The notes under the pieces were generated by a model. The model worked only from the letters and a program-made list of their open reading frames with translations, was not told where the DNA came from and searched no databases. The position numbers were made by a program, and so were the translations under genes. DNA of 64,000 nucleotides from Rhabdophis nuchalis (Eukaryota > Chordata > Lepidosauria > Squamata > Natricidae), in assembly GCA_039707465.1 (NCBI GenBank), contig CM077645.1, positions 59,583,850 to 59,647,849 of the forward strand, in the 5' to 3' direction. Numbering within the stretch: the first letter of the stretch is position 1; each line of letters begins with the position of its first letter. Below, one piece after another: positions 11,665-23,521 of this stretch.

Positions 11665-12162
11665 ACCGTATTTTTCAAAGTATAAGACGTACCTTTTTCC
11701 CTCAAAAAAGAGGCTGAAAAGCTGGGTGTGTCTTATATACTGAATACAGCATTTTTTTCCTCCTGAAACCCTGCCCACTTCACCAAAATGGCCGTGCATC
11801 GCCTTTAGGAGCCTTGCAGAGTGCTGCTGGGGGCTGGGGAGGGCAGAAATGAGCGAAAAAGGGGCCATTGTTTGCTCAATTTTTCCCCACAGTCCCCAGG
11901 AGCACTCTACAAACCTCTCAAAGGCTATGCTTGCCCTTTTTTTGACAAAAAATGGGCCTATTTTTGCGAAAAATGGACTGCATTTTGCTTGTTTTTGGCC
12001 CCCCCCCCCATGCTCCAGGAGCACTCTACAAGCCTCCTAAAGGCTATTCATGCCCTGTTTTTGGGAAGCCTGCAGAGTGCAAACACTTTAAAAAAATTGG
12101 CTCTTCAAAGCCTTGGTGCATTTTATATTCCGGTGTGTCTTATATTCTGAAAAATATGATAC
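11665..12162. mobile_element. MITE with accgtatttttc termini, copy A
   Basis: The left end accgtatttttcaaagtat and right end gtcttatattctgaaaaata are inverted versions of each other. The same termini occur at 14,448, 49,168 and 53,679. The interior has GC-richer stretches with repeated phrases about gcactctacaagcctcc on both strands. It is noncoding; superfamily not assigned. Confidence 0.7.
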
Positions 12163-13879
12163 TTCTAAAATATCTGGTTTAGTGTACTTCTAAAAGACCT
12201 TGCCTTGCCTTTTCGGAGGCACTAAACAAATAGGCATTTAAGATTTGGCTTTTGCCACACAATTTTGTAGAGTTTTTAAAAAAAGATAGGTTCCATTGAA
12301 ACAATGCTGCTGTAGTACATATAGTGAAGCATTTTTTCTAGTTAGTAAGGTTCTTAGTTGGGTGAGGAAGGTAATGTCTAAGAAACAATGTGTGGTTTGA
12401 TGCTATAAGATCCACACAGTTAAAATTCTTGCAAAGGAATTCCAGTGTACAGTAATAGTTTTTCTGAGCCTTGCTTTCTCCTTTCAGGAAGAGTACCCAG
12501 GCCTGTACAATATACAGCCTGCTGTCCACTAAGTGGCCTTCTGTATACTGCTAGCATTTTTTAAAAAAAATCATTGCCACTAAATATTGTTGCCAGGAAG
12601 GATCTGCCACCACTCTGAAAAACATGGTGCCAAGTTCCTCCATTGGTAGCTGCTAAATGATTGTTGTGGTAGAGATATGCCTTTGCATCCCATAATTATT
12701 TTTAATGTATCAATGTGGCCCTTTCTCCTTACAGGTTTTATAGAGCTGAATTAACTTTTTTGTGTTAGACCGTGAGGTCCATAAGGTACTTCATAGTAAA
12801 TAATTCAGCCATAGTAAAAATGAAGTTCTTTGAAAACTAAAGCTAGCAGTACTCTTTCTGCAGCCCATAATGTTGGAGGTCTGTTGATTTTCAAGTAATT
12901 CATTTAGGCAAAAAAAAAAGTGATATCAAAGTTACTTTACATCTAATTTAAATGTTTATCACTTGTGGCAGTAATTTGTGTATCTAAAGCTGTAATGGGC
13001 TTAGTGGAAATACTGTTTATATTGAAAGAGAAACAGTATATTTTCTTTCAAAATTTATAAAAGATGCTTAGAATTTCTGGAAAAGGAACTTTATGTCTAA
13101 GAGTACGGGGAACAATGTGAAATAATACATTTGTTTATAAACAATTTATCACTGATTACATGTCATGAAGTATTCCTGCTGTTACAGAACTGTTTCAACT
13201 TAGACTAATCTGTACTGAAGAATGCAATGTTAATGTTGGATTTTTACCAGCTTGCAGTTGTAATTGTTTAAGACACTTTTTTTCTTGGAAATATATGTTC
13301 TGAAAACAATTAAAAGCAACTTTAAAATATTATAAGTTTTTCAAAACACAATTTGATTGCGGATCCTATGTAACAAAAAATAAATTGATACATGTTTATA
13401 AAGTTTATAAAGACACTTGCCCTTATGTTGATTATAGTAATTTTAAAAAAGAGAGGCCAGAGATTCATTTACATCCCAACATCACATTAATAGATTCTGC
13501 TAAATGGACAGCGCCAAAACAGTATAATGGACCTTATCCAATATATTGAGCCAATAGTTTTTGTTTGGAAAAAATATGTGAAGCCAAAGGATAACCATTT
13601 TTCTTAATGAAATAAATTGGATGTTAGGCATTGATATGGTACTTATGCATAAGCTAAAGTGATCTCTGTTATTTAAAGAAAAACTCTGAAGATTCTCATT
13701 ATCAAACTCTGGTTTTCATGACAAGATTAATGCAAGTAAATCATACCCCAATTAAAAGAATATTCTAAGGACCTCAGAAAAGGGCTACCAATGTTGATAA
13801 ATCTGTAATGAGTTTCAAAACCATTGCCAAGGTCCATGATCAGGAGAGATATATACAAATGGTAAAAATGCTTTGTCTC

Positions 13880-14400
13880 ACTAATTCATCTTAGTTCTTC
13901 AGCAAGTCGTTACTGAAACCGGTTGATTAGAGGAAGTTTATTCCACCCCATTTTCTGGTATATAATTGAAAATTGTCTATGAAATTTGAGGTTGTCAAAT
14001 TTCAGTTTGCTGATCTCTCAATTTGCTGCTGTTCTTCTAATGGAAATATAAAATGTATCTCTAAATCTCTATATGAAATTCTGGTGGATCATTGCCTTCA
14101 ATTAAGAGCACAGCCCATTTGGCTGTCCCTTCTTTCAGCATGCTAGAACAAGTGACCCCTGGAACACTCTAGGAAATTCTGCTAGCTGACCCAGCATAAG
14201 CAATTAACACTGAGTTGTGAAAGTCAGAAAATGATCCTGAACTCCATCTGATTTCTCTGGCAGACTTCCATGAGAGCAAAGAAGTATTGGTTTGACTTCA
14301 GGCTATTGACCTACTCCTGGCTGAAGCAAATCTTGTTCCAAATGCTGTTCTAGTTGCATCATTAGATTGTCTAGAATTATTTGTATATTCACTTGCTGTT
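13880..14400 (-). pseudogene. Decayed Ty3/Gypsy-type gag fragment
   Basis: Reading the minus strand across several frameshifts and stops gives phrases like those of Ty3/Gypsy Gag of the PEG10/RTL (Sushi) kind: a segment like FLTFTTQC, then LVLACLK followed by a GTAKWA-like stretch, then WNKLPLINRFQ and RLAEELR near 13,890-13,960. The order and spacing fit the capsid region. No pol region or LTR was recognised. It is an old non-functional relic; the call rests on translation by eye. Confidence 0.4.
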
Positions 14401-14447
14401 GGTATTGCAATAATACTTCCTCTGCTGAGCAGTGTGTTGCCTAAAGT

Positions 14448-15171
14448 ACCATATTTTTCAGAGTATAAGATGCACCGAGGTTTTGAAGAGGCAAATTACA
14501 AAAAAAGTAGGTAGGTAGATAGAGGGATAGAGAGGGAGAGAAAGAAAGAGAAATACAGTAGGTAGATAGGTAGAGAGAGTAAGTAGGTAGGTAGATAAAG
14601 GGATAGAAAGAGAGAAATAGTGAGAGAGAAATACAATAGGTAGGTAGGGAGAGAGAGAGTGTGTGTGTAGGTAAATAGGTGGAAGGATAGAGAGAAATAG
14701 AGAAATACAGTAGGTAGGTAGGTAAAGGGGGAGAGAGAGAGAAATACAGTAGGTATGTAGGGGGAGAGAGTGTGTGTAGATAGGTAGGTAGTGGGATAGA
14801 GAGAAATAGAAAGAGAGAGAAATAGAGTCGGTAGGTAGGGAGAGAGAGTGTGTGTAGGTACGTAGGTAGGTAGATAAAGGAATAGAGAGAGAAAGGGAAT
14901 AGAGAGAAATACAGGTGATAGGTAGGGAAAGAGGGTAGGTAGGTTGATAAAGGAATAGAGAGAGAGAAATAGAGAAAGATAAGAGAAATACAGTAGGTAG
15001 TTAGGGAGGGAGGGAGAGTGTGTGTGTAGGTAGGTAGAAGGATAGAGAGAGAGAGAAATAGAGAGAAATAGAGAGAAATACAGTAGGTAGGTAGGGAGAG
15101 AGTGAGTGTAGGTAGGTAGGTAGAAGGATATATAGAGAAATAGAGAGACAAATGCAGTAGGTAGGTAGAGG

Positions 15172-15202
<31 letters not shown>

Positions 15203-15762
15203 GGAGAGTAGGTAGGTAGGTAGGTTGATGTTTCCAGGTGTATTTATCCATGTCCTGGAGAAGGAAATCGCTGACAAACCTTAAGACTTTGTTTCTCCTG
15301 GCACAGAAAACTGTTAAAGAGCTTTCAAAAGAGCTTTCCGAAACTGTTTTTGCACTCCGCAAACCTCCCCAAAACTGCTCGTTTGTCTGCGAAAATGGGG
15401 CCGTTTTTCTTCAAATAAAAAGCATGAATAGCCTTGGAGGGGCTTGCAGAGTGTTCCCGGGGGAGGTGGAAAATGAGCAAAAATCTGGCCCATTTATCAC
15501 GAAAACGGGCCATTTCTGTGTCAAATAAATTGCATGCATAGCTCTATGGAGGCTTATAGAGTGCTGCTGGGGGGGGGGGGGAACGGCCCGTTTGAGGCTA
15601 ATTTCTGCCCTCCTCCCAGGAGCTCTCTGGAAGCCTCCATAAGGCTAGGCACAGCCATTTTGGTGAAGGGGATGGGGTTTCGGGAGGCCAAAAATGCTGT
15701 ATTTGATGTATAAGACACACCCAGATTTTCAGCCTCTTTGTAGAGGAAAAAAAGTAATATCT
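14448..15762. mobile_element. MITE copy B, containing a large internal microsatellite
   Basis: It starts accatatttttcagagtata and ends in the reverse of the subterminal part seen in copy A (dataagacacacccag-like text followed by cagcctcttt), with the last ~25 bp missing. Between the ends lies ~730 bp of purine-rich simple repeat and then a segment containing gacaaaccttaagactttg, which copy C at 49,168-50,033 also has. B and C are therefore one subfamily and the microsatellite is part of the element. Confidence 0.7.
14501..15228 (+). repeat. Compound GTAG/GATA/GAGA microsatellite inside MITE copy B
   Basis: About 730 bp built from GTAG, GATA and GAGA/GAAA units in irregular blocks roughly 60-80 bp long, so it has both short and higher-order periodicity. 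One strand is almost pure purine apart from T in TAG. The long serine-, tyrosine- and leucine-rich frames on the minus strand (14,441-15,362) are translations of this repeat and not genes. Confidence 0.9.
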
Positions 15763-16137
15763 TGAAAGCTTGTTAGAGTTCTTTTACTTCTCTATACCAA
15801 GCAGTATCAAGTTTCTTTCTCCCCTCTATTTCTTCCAAGAGCTAAGTTGACATTTACTTTTAACAATTCTTATGTTCTTTGTTCAAGGTTGTCTCTGTAC
15901 TTTACCTGTCAGTTGGCATGTACATGTTTTCTCTGGCTGTTAAAATTTCTTGTACTATATTCAACCTCATCAAAGGCTTTCTGCAGTGTGTAAACATGTC
16001 TCTAAGGTGCCTGTTCCTCTTCAAGTCTTCACTGAATCTTTGGATCTTTCCTACCTCTGCATATGTCTCTCATACCAACAAAACAATGTATTACTGCACT
16101 GTTCAGTTTAGGTTTATTAGCCCACAGAGCTAAGCAG

Positions 16138-16227
16138 TTGACTTAAACAGTTCCAGCTTTTGAAGATCAGTGGTTTTAATAAGAATGAAAAGCATTGAGC
16201 TTCAAAAGCTGGAACTGCTTAAGTCAA
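16138..16227. repeat. Hairpin-forming inverted repeat, 28-bp arms
   Basis: Arm 16,138-16,165 and arm 16,200-16,227 are reverse complements over 28 bp with a single mismatch, separated by a 34-nt spacer. The arms carry agttccagcttttgaag and its complement. It could be a small MITE or a hairpin precursor. No longer terminal repeats or target duplication are evident. Confidence 0.75.
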
Positions 16228-16505
16228 TCCTGCCAACCATTACCTCAGTTGCAATTCTCCTATCTCCTTCCCAGAGTCTTCTCTGTTGTCAATTCAACAT
16301 CCATAACCCTTCTTGTCTTCGATCAGAAAGTTTCTTATGAAAACCAAACTATTTACACTCTTCTTTTTCAGCAAAGCTTGTGTAAAGCATTTGTTGCATT
16401 TTGGCATGTAAGTTTGCGCATATGGTGAGCAAACTGAGACAGGCATATCATATTGTGGTTCTATCCAGTTGGGTGCTCTCTTTGATTATAACTATTTTTT
16501 TATTA

Positions 16506-16740
16506 TATGATGGTAAAGGTTTCCCCAATGCAGTCATGTCCAACCCATAGGGTGGGTGCTCTTCTTTGTTTGTTAGCTGAGAGAGCCAGCATTGTCCAAA
16601 GACTTTTCCATGGTCATATTATCTACTTGCATTTGCATGCTTTCAAACTACTAGATGGACAGGAGCTGGGGAAGTGTAACAAGGCACTTGGGTCTTGAAT
16701 CCAGGCTGAGTAGCTCAGTGTCTTTAACCAGTCATGGCTA
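16506..16740 (-). repeat. tRNA-derived SINE (reverse orientation)
   Basis: It starts ggtaaaggtttcccc and contains gagccagcattgtccaaaga, phrases shared with the copy at 44,566-44,893. The head is at the right, where the minus strand reads ggattcaagacc, a degraded B box. Family recognised as a common reptile SINE; exact name not assigned. Confidence 0.6.
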
Positions 16741-16966
16741 CCTCTGTTTTATTGTATAACATCCTGAAATCTGAATTTGACAGATAGCATGAAGGCATTT
16801 CCATTGAACATGGAGTATTTCATCATTTGTAACTATATTGTATACATTTCAAACCTATAATATCTGAGTGACTTTCATAGTATATTATTTAAAGTCATAG
16901 TATGTTATTAAAAATCAATCTGAGATTGACTTTTTATTAGTATTTAAAGACTGCTATTACTTAGCA

Positions 16967-17180
16967 CAGTGATGGCGAATCTTTTTCGCCTCGGGTGCCA
17001 AAAGCATGCATGTGTGTGCTATCGCTCACGCTTACATGGCCACCCCCATAATTTAATGTCCCCCCATGCATGTGTACATGACCTCGCCTCGCTGCCCTGC
17101 ATATGTGCTTTTTCTCCAACTTCCAGTGGGCCCGATATGTCTATTTTTCACCCTCCCAAGGCACCAGAGGCTTTCTAGGA
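16967..17180. mobile_element. hAT-like MITE, right end unclear
   Basis: It begins cagtgatggcgaatctttttc and continues with a gtgccaaaagcatgcatgtg-like segment, the same family as 42,524-42,800. A matching inverted right terminus was not found, so the end coordinate is approximate. Confidence 0.5.
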
Positions 17181-17510
17181 ATGGCCTTCGGGTTCCCCTT
17201 GGGCTTTTTGTTTTCCATCCAGAGGCTTCCTACATCCCCATTGTTTTTACTCTGGGGAAGGGCAAGTTTATAAATTAGTCAAAGCTGGAATCTAGTGCCC
17301 TTAATATTTTGGTTTCCATAAAATTTGAGACTGGCCAATATTCAGGATTACGAGGCTTGTAGACCTAAATTATCTGAAGCATCAGATTATCTAAATATGA
17401 AATAGGGTGGTTTTCTTGACATAGCAGATGCCAATTTCAGCAGAGATCGGAATCCTTAGAAAAATAGTATTACATGAATCTAAAAACCATGTATCTTAAT
17501 GCCTATAATA

Positions 17511-17601
17511 CAGGGGTGTCAAACTGGTGGCCTGCAGGCTGCACTCAGCTCAGTGAATGGGAAAAATGTCGTGAAATGACACGGTGAGTTTGACACCCGT
17601 G
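17511..17601. mobile_element. 91-bp hAT-like MITE
   Basis: The termini caggggtgtcaaac and gtttgacacccgtg are inverted repeats. The flanks ctataata (17,503-17,510) and ctatagta (17,602-17,609) are a 7/8 match for an 8-bp duplication. There is no coding capacity. Confidence 0.8.
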
Positions 17602-17932
17602 CTATAGTAGAAGAAAAAATAAATTATGTTTTGCAATCTGTAAAGTAAATTGATTTGGGCAACTGACAGATGTCATGGTTAGGTTTTCTTCTCTTCTCTT
17701 TTCATTCTTTAATAACAGACATTAACTTCTAATATTTCAAATTAGCGTCTAGCTCTTGTTTATGTTAAAAAAAATATCTGTATTTAGTTTGGAATCTACT
17801 ACCCACAAATGCTAGGCTCCAATCATCTGTATTTTTAACTGGGAATGAGTTTCAATATAATTTTTCAGGTAAACAATTATAAATCAAATTGAAAGTTTCT
17901 TGTAAGTAATAACATGTTTTCTCAAAATATAT

Positions 17933-18184
17933 ACCCTATTTCCCTGAAAATAAGACCTCCCCGGATAATAAGCCCAATCAGACTTTTGAGTGCATGCGCT
18001 AAAATAAGCTCCCCCCCCAAATAAGCCCTCCCTGAAAATATTGCAACACAGCAGCCATGAGGTGACCACGTTCGCCGCCTCTGCACCTCAAAAATAATAA
18101 GACCTCCCCAAAAATAAGGCCAAGCGCTTATTTCAGGGATCAAAAGAAAACAAGACCCTGTCTTATTTTTGGGGAAACATGGTA
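17933..18184. mobile_element. MITE with accctatttccctgaaaata termini
   Basis: The left end reads accctatttccctgaaaata and the right end tcttatttttggggaaacat then ggt, inverted copies with substitutions. The interior repeats short phrases such as aataagacctcccc. It is noncoding. Confidence 0.65.
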
Positions 18185-18439
18185 CTGAGTTATTAATCTT
18201 CCCAAGTGTTCTGCAAGTATCTCTTCTGATTCTTCAGTCTCCTTAAGGTGTACTATTAAAAGATACCTTTGATACTATTTATAAAGACTGCATCAGCAAC
18301 ATGGAAAACGAACCTGGGAACAAACAGAACAATTTGTAAATAAAGGCCATATGCAGTGTGAAAATGGAAAGTAAGCAGTCTGTTATAAAAAATTGGGAAA
18401 ATCAAAACTTGACCTTATGGGCATTCAAATATATATATT

Positions 18440-19897
18440 TATTTTTTATTTTATTTTATTAAATTTATACCCCGCCCTTCTCCTTGTAAGGACCCAGGGC
18501 GGCGCACAGGCAATATAAAACCATACAAAATACAAAATACATTTTTAAAAAAAACTATTAAATTAAATCCCGTGCTAAAAACCCTTTAAAACCATGAGAA
18601 TTAAAATTTGTTCAGATAAAAGTCAGAAATGGGGGGTTATGCTAGACCAGCTTGTTGGAATAAATACGTCTTGAGACGCTGGCGGAAGAGGCGGAGGTCC
18701 GAGGTGGTGCGTAGGTCGGGGAGTAGGTCATTCCAGAGGGCTGGGCCCGCCACAGAGAAGGCCCTTCCCCTGGGCGTCGTCAACCGGCATTGCCCGGCCG
18801 ACGGTACCCGGAGAAGACCCTCTCTGTGGGAGCGGATCGGACGAAGGGATGTATGGGGCAGGAGGCGGTCTCGTATATAGCTAGGCCCCGAGCCATGGAA
18901 CGATTTAAAGATGGTCGTCAGCACCTTGAAGCGCACCCGAAAGGCCACAGGTAGCCAGTGCAGCTTGCACAGGAGAGGTGTTATGTGGGATTGCCTTGAG
19001 GCACCCATAATCAGCTGCGCGGCTGCATTCTGGACTAACTGTAGCCTTCGAGTGCACCTCAAGAGGAGCCCCATGTAGAGAGCGTTACAGTAGTCCAGCC
19101 GGGATGTCACGAGTGCTTGAGTGACTGTGCGAAGGGCCACCCGGTCCAGTAAGGGGCGCAATTGGCGTATCAGGTGTACCTGATAAAACGCCCTTCTGGC
19201 CATGGCCGTCACTTGGTCTTCCATGGACAGCCGGGAATCCAGGAGGACACTCAAGTTGCGCCACGGGGCCCAGTTGTTCGCCCCCAATGACCAGAGTTGG
19301 ACTTACCTGGCTGAACCGGGGGGGCCGGAAACCACAGCCACTCGGTCTTGGGACGGGTTGAGCTTGAGTTTGTTACTACCCATCCAGACCCGTACGGCCT
19401 CCAGATACCGGGACAGCACCTCTAAGGCATCGTTGGGGTGGTTTGGGGTGGATATGTACAACTGAGTGTCGTCAGCGTACATATGGTATTCCACCCCAAA
19501 ACCACGGATGATCTCACCCAGCGGCTTCATATAGGTGTTGAACAGAAGTGGCGAGAGGACCGACCCCTGAGGAACCCCACATGAGGGGCCTCGGGGCCGA
19601 ACTCTGCCCTCCTGCCAACACCCATTGCGACCGACCAGAGAGTTAGGACGAGAACAACCGCAGAACGGTGCCTCTCAGCCCCAACCCCCCCAATCGGTGC
19701 AATAAGATACCATGGTCGATGGTATCAAAAGCCGCTGAGAGATCTAATAGGACTAGGATAGAGGAGCAACCTCTATCCCGCGCCCTCCAAAGATCATCCA
19801 CCAACGCGACCAATGCTGTCTCGGTGCTGTGACTGGGCCGGAAGCCGGACTGGCGCGGGTCTAGATAATCAACTTCCTCCAGGTATGACGCTAGATT
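18440..19897 (-). mobile_element. L2-like LINE, 5' truncated, copy 1
   Basis: On the minus strand it encodes the back half of a non-LTR reverse transcriptase: an RT palm part with QSGFRPGHST-like and FDTIDHG motifs (19,700-19,890), [12 protein letters not shown] (~19,470), then the C-terminal region with RLDYCNALYMG and HITPLLCKLHWLP up to 18,637. The 3' end at 18,440-18,500 has an ATTTT-rich tail and ttataccccgcccttctcc. It has frameshifts, so it is defective. It is younger-looking than the L2-like copy at 21,305. Confidence 0.85.
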
Positions 19898-20549
19898 TTT
19901 AGTCTACATTGTAAGCAACTCTTCAGTCTGTTGAGATCAATTGTATGTCTAATGAAGAGTCATGTATTAGCATTGTACTTAACATTGTAATGGGTAGGTT
20001 CCATTATGGCCATAAGGTGAGGACTATCTGTATATTGAAAACTATAAAACAACAGAAACTTTTTGAAAAAGCAGTCGCTTTGGTGGATAAACAAAGTAGT
20101 TTTTAACTGGGCATGTATTATTAATTTGCCACTTAAGTCCCCTCCCTATGTCCTATCATATGTAAATCTATATAGTTTTAGTTATCTGATGTTTTGGATG
20201 AAAGCCAAATGATGTGTTTTTAGTTTTTACTGGATTCTGTCCAATAGCATCATTACTTTAGGTCACAATTTTTATCACATGTACAATTTCTGTGCCTGAC
20301 TAAGCAAGTGTCACATCCAATGTTTTGATGCTATTTATGCAGGCTATCATGGAAGCATTGCATAACACATGATGACTTCATCCCATCTTAGGTGGTATTT
20401 GTGTTTGCTACCATTGTTCTGCAACAGTACTTGTGTGACTACTATTGGTACATGTAGCTTTTGAAGACAAATCTCCAGCTCTTTCCCCCCCTGGTAATAT
20501 TATTTTTGAGTAAAAACTGTGGTTGTATAGAGGCAAACATGAAATAATA

Positions 20550-20602
20550 TATTTATATATTTATTCAATTTATACCCCGCTCTTCTCCAAACGGACCCCG
20601 GA
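20550..20602 (-). repeat. Short 3'-end scrap of an L2-like LINE
   Basis: The phrase ttcaatttataccccgc with cttctccaaacggacccc is the 3' terminus seen in the L2-like copies at 18,440 and 51,450, cut to ~50 bp. Confidence 0.6.
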
Positions 20603-21304
20603 TGATTTTGTGATCGTCCTAAAGTGGACGAAAATAATATTGTAATCCAGTTTATAAAAATAACTGGATTTTTCTTGTTACATATCTATAAATGTTGATA
20701 ATAAGAATTCTTTAAAAAATCGTAGATTGTCAATTTTTTCATTACATTGGATTCATTCAGGTGATGTTCTGGGACCTTTTTAGTTGAAATGTCTGTCAAA
20801 ATACTGTGTGTTCCTGGCATGCAGATGGTACAGAATTTTCTTCATTCTTTTCTACATCAGTCAAAATCTGAAATTAGCACTAATGAAAAACACAGTGTGA
20901 ATAATACAAGCTTAATTTATGAAGATATTTCATAATTGAGCAATCTAGATGTCTGCCCTTCATGTAAGACTAGAATGTGGCAGACTAGTTTTATATCAAA
21001 TGTATTGAATTATTTATAAGAATTATGCACTCTTTATTTGTTTAGGTAACATTTTAGGATAGTAATTTTTCTTTTTAAAATTTTTGTTTTTGCTGCTTCC
21101 AATTTGTTTTGACTTATTAATCAGTGTGCTAAGCATACTTTCATAGCAGATTTCCATTTTTTCTGATCTTTTATTATAAGTTGTTTAACTTGAAAGTTGA
21201 TTTCTTATATTTTAATCTGTATCCCATTGTTGTACAAGCAAATTTCTATGTGGCAATGGATCTTGCTTTCTTTTTCATCCAATCCTGTTTTTTGCTCTTC
21301 TTTA

Positions 21305-23489
21305 GTGGTCATGAATATTGACCACAAAATTCAATACCATTGACCGTGGTATACTTCTGGAGTGACTTTGGGGATCAGGAGTGGGGGGCTCTGTGCTATC
21401 CTGGTGCATTTCCTTCCTTTGTGGTCACTCTCTTGGCTGCTCTCAGTTGGTGTTAACAGGCGAGAGATCTGGACCTTATCCTCTACTTTGTGGGATCCCA
21501 CAGGGATTGGTATTCTCTCCACTCGTATTCAATATCTACATGAAGCCATTGGGTAAGATCCTCCATCACCATGGATTGAGATATCAATATGTTGATGATT
21601 CTCAGCTGTATAGCTCAGCCTGTGGTGAGCTAAGCATTGCCATGACCTTTCTCTTGCAGTGCCTCGAGGTTGTTTAGCAGCTGGATGGAGAGTAATGGGT
21701 TGAAACTGAACCATGACAAGACCAAGTAGCTTTGGGTTTGGAGTTCTTTGGTCCATGGAGAATTGCCACCTTTGGTCTTGGTGGGTGGCACTGCCCCAAA
21801 GAGACCCAGTGTGTAATCTGGGGGTTCTTCTGGACTCACGACTCATGTTTGAAGAGCAGGTGGCAGTTGTGGCCAGGACGGCCTTTCTGCAACTGTAGAT
21901 TGCCCCAGTTATGCCCTTTCCTGGACCAACAATTCCTACTCATGGTCACTCATGCAATAGTCACCTCCTGTCTTGACTATTGCAACACGCTTTACATGGG
22001 GCTGCACTTGAAGCTCCAGTTGGTGCAAAACAACAGTTTCCCCGTCACCTGGAGGAAGTTGATTATCTGGACCCGCGCCAGTCCGGCTTCCGGCCCGGGC
22101 ATAGCACCAAGACGGCATTGGTTGCGTTGCTAGATGATCTCTGGAGGGCCAGAGATGGGGGTTGTTCCTCCATCCTGGTCCTATTAGACCTCTCAGCGGC
22201 TTTTGATACCATCGACCATGGTATCCTATTGCATCGGCTGGAGGGGTTGGGGGTGAGGGGCACCGTACTGCGGTGGTTCTCCTCCTACCTCTCCGGTCGA
22301 TCGCAATTTGTGTTGATAGGAGAGCAGAGGTCGACCTCGAGACCCCTCACATGTGGGGTGTCTCAAGGGGTTGGTCCTCTCGCCTCTCCTGTTCAACACA
22401 TATATGAAGCCGCTGGGCGAGATCATCCGTGGTTTTGGGGTACAGTACCATCTCTACGCTGACGACACGCAGCTGTATATATCTACCCCAAACCACCCCA
22501 ACGATGCCGTAGCGGTGATGTGCCAGTGCCTTGAAGTCGTGCGGGCCTGGATGGGAAGTAACAGACACAGACTCAATCCGTCCAAGACCGAGTGGGTGTG
22601 GTTCCCGGCATCCCGGTACAACCAGTTGACTCCATCACTGGCCATAGGGGACGAACATCTTACCCCTGCAGATGGGGCGCGCAACTTGGGCGTCCTCCTG
22701 GATACCCGGCTTGTCCATGGAAGATCAAGTGACAGCCGTGGCCAGGAGGGCGTTTTACCAGGTTCACCTGGTACGCCAGTTGCGCCCCCTATTGGATCGG
22801 GATGCCCTTTGCACAGTCACTCATGCCCTCGTGACATCCTGACTGGACTACTGCAATTCTCTCTACATGGGGCTCCCCTTGAGGTGCACCCGAAGACTTC
22901 AGCTTGTCGAGAATGCAGCTGCGCGAGCAATAATGGGAGCCTCAAGGTTTACCCACATAACACCGCTCTTGCGCGAGCTGCACTGGCTGCCTGTCGTCTT
23001 TCGGGTGCGCTTCAAGGTGCTAGTTATCATCTTTAAAGCGCTCCATGGCACGGGACCTAGTTATCTGCGGGATCGGATCCTGCCCCATACATCCCTGCGG
23101 CCGATTCGCTCCCACAGAGAGGGACTTCTCCGGGTGCCGTCCACCAGGCTCTGCCAGCGGGCGACGCCCAGGGGAAGGGCCTTCTCTGTGGTGGGCCCAG
23201 CCCTCTGGAATGACCTTTCCCCCAGAATTAGAACAACTACGGACCTCCGCTCCTTCCGTCAAAAACTGAAAACACACTTTTTCTGCTTGGCCGGCCTAGG
23301 TTAGTCTTCCGTCTTTTAATAGGGTTTAGGGGATTTTAGTAATTTTAAAATTGGGGATTTTAGCGCAGGGATAATCTTGTTTAATTTGTTTTTATCTATT
23401 CTATTTATGTATATTTATTGGTATTTTTAAATTTCCCTGTGCACCGCTCCGAGTCCCTTTGGGAAGAGGATGCGGTCTATAAATAAAAA

Positions 23490-23521
<32 letters not shown>

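Noticed and set aside
14441..15362. Two overlapping minus-strand ORFs of 278 and 288 codons rich in Ser, Leu, Tyr and Thr
   Set aside because: They are translations of the GTAG/GATA/GAGA microsatellite in two phases; periodic composition and no domain.
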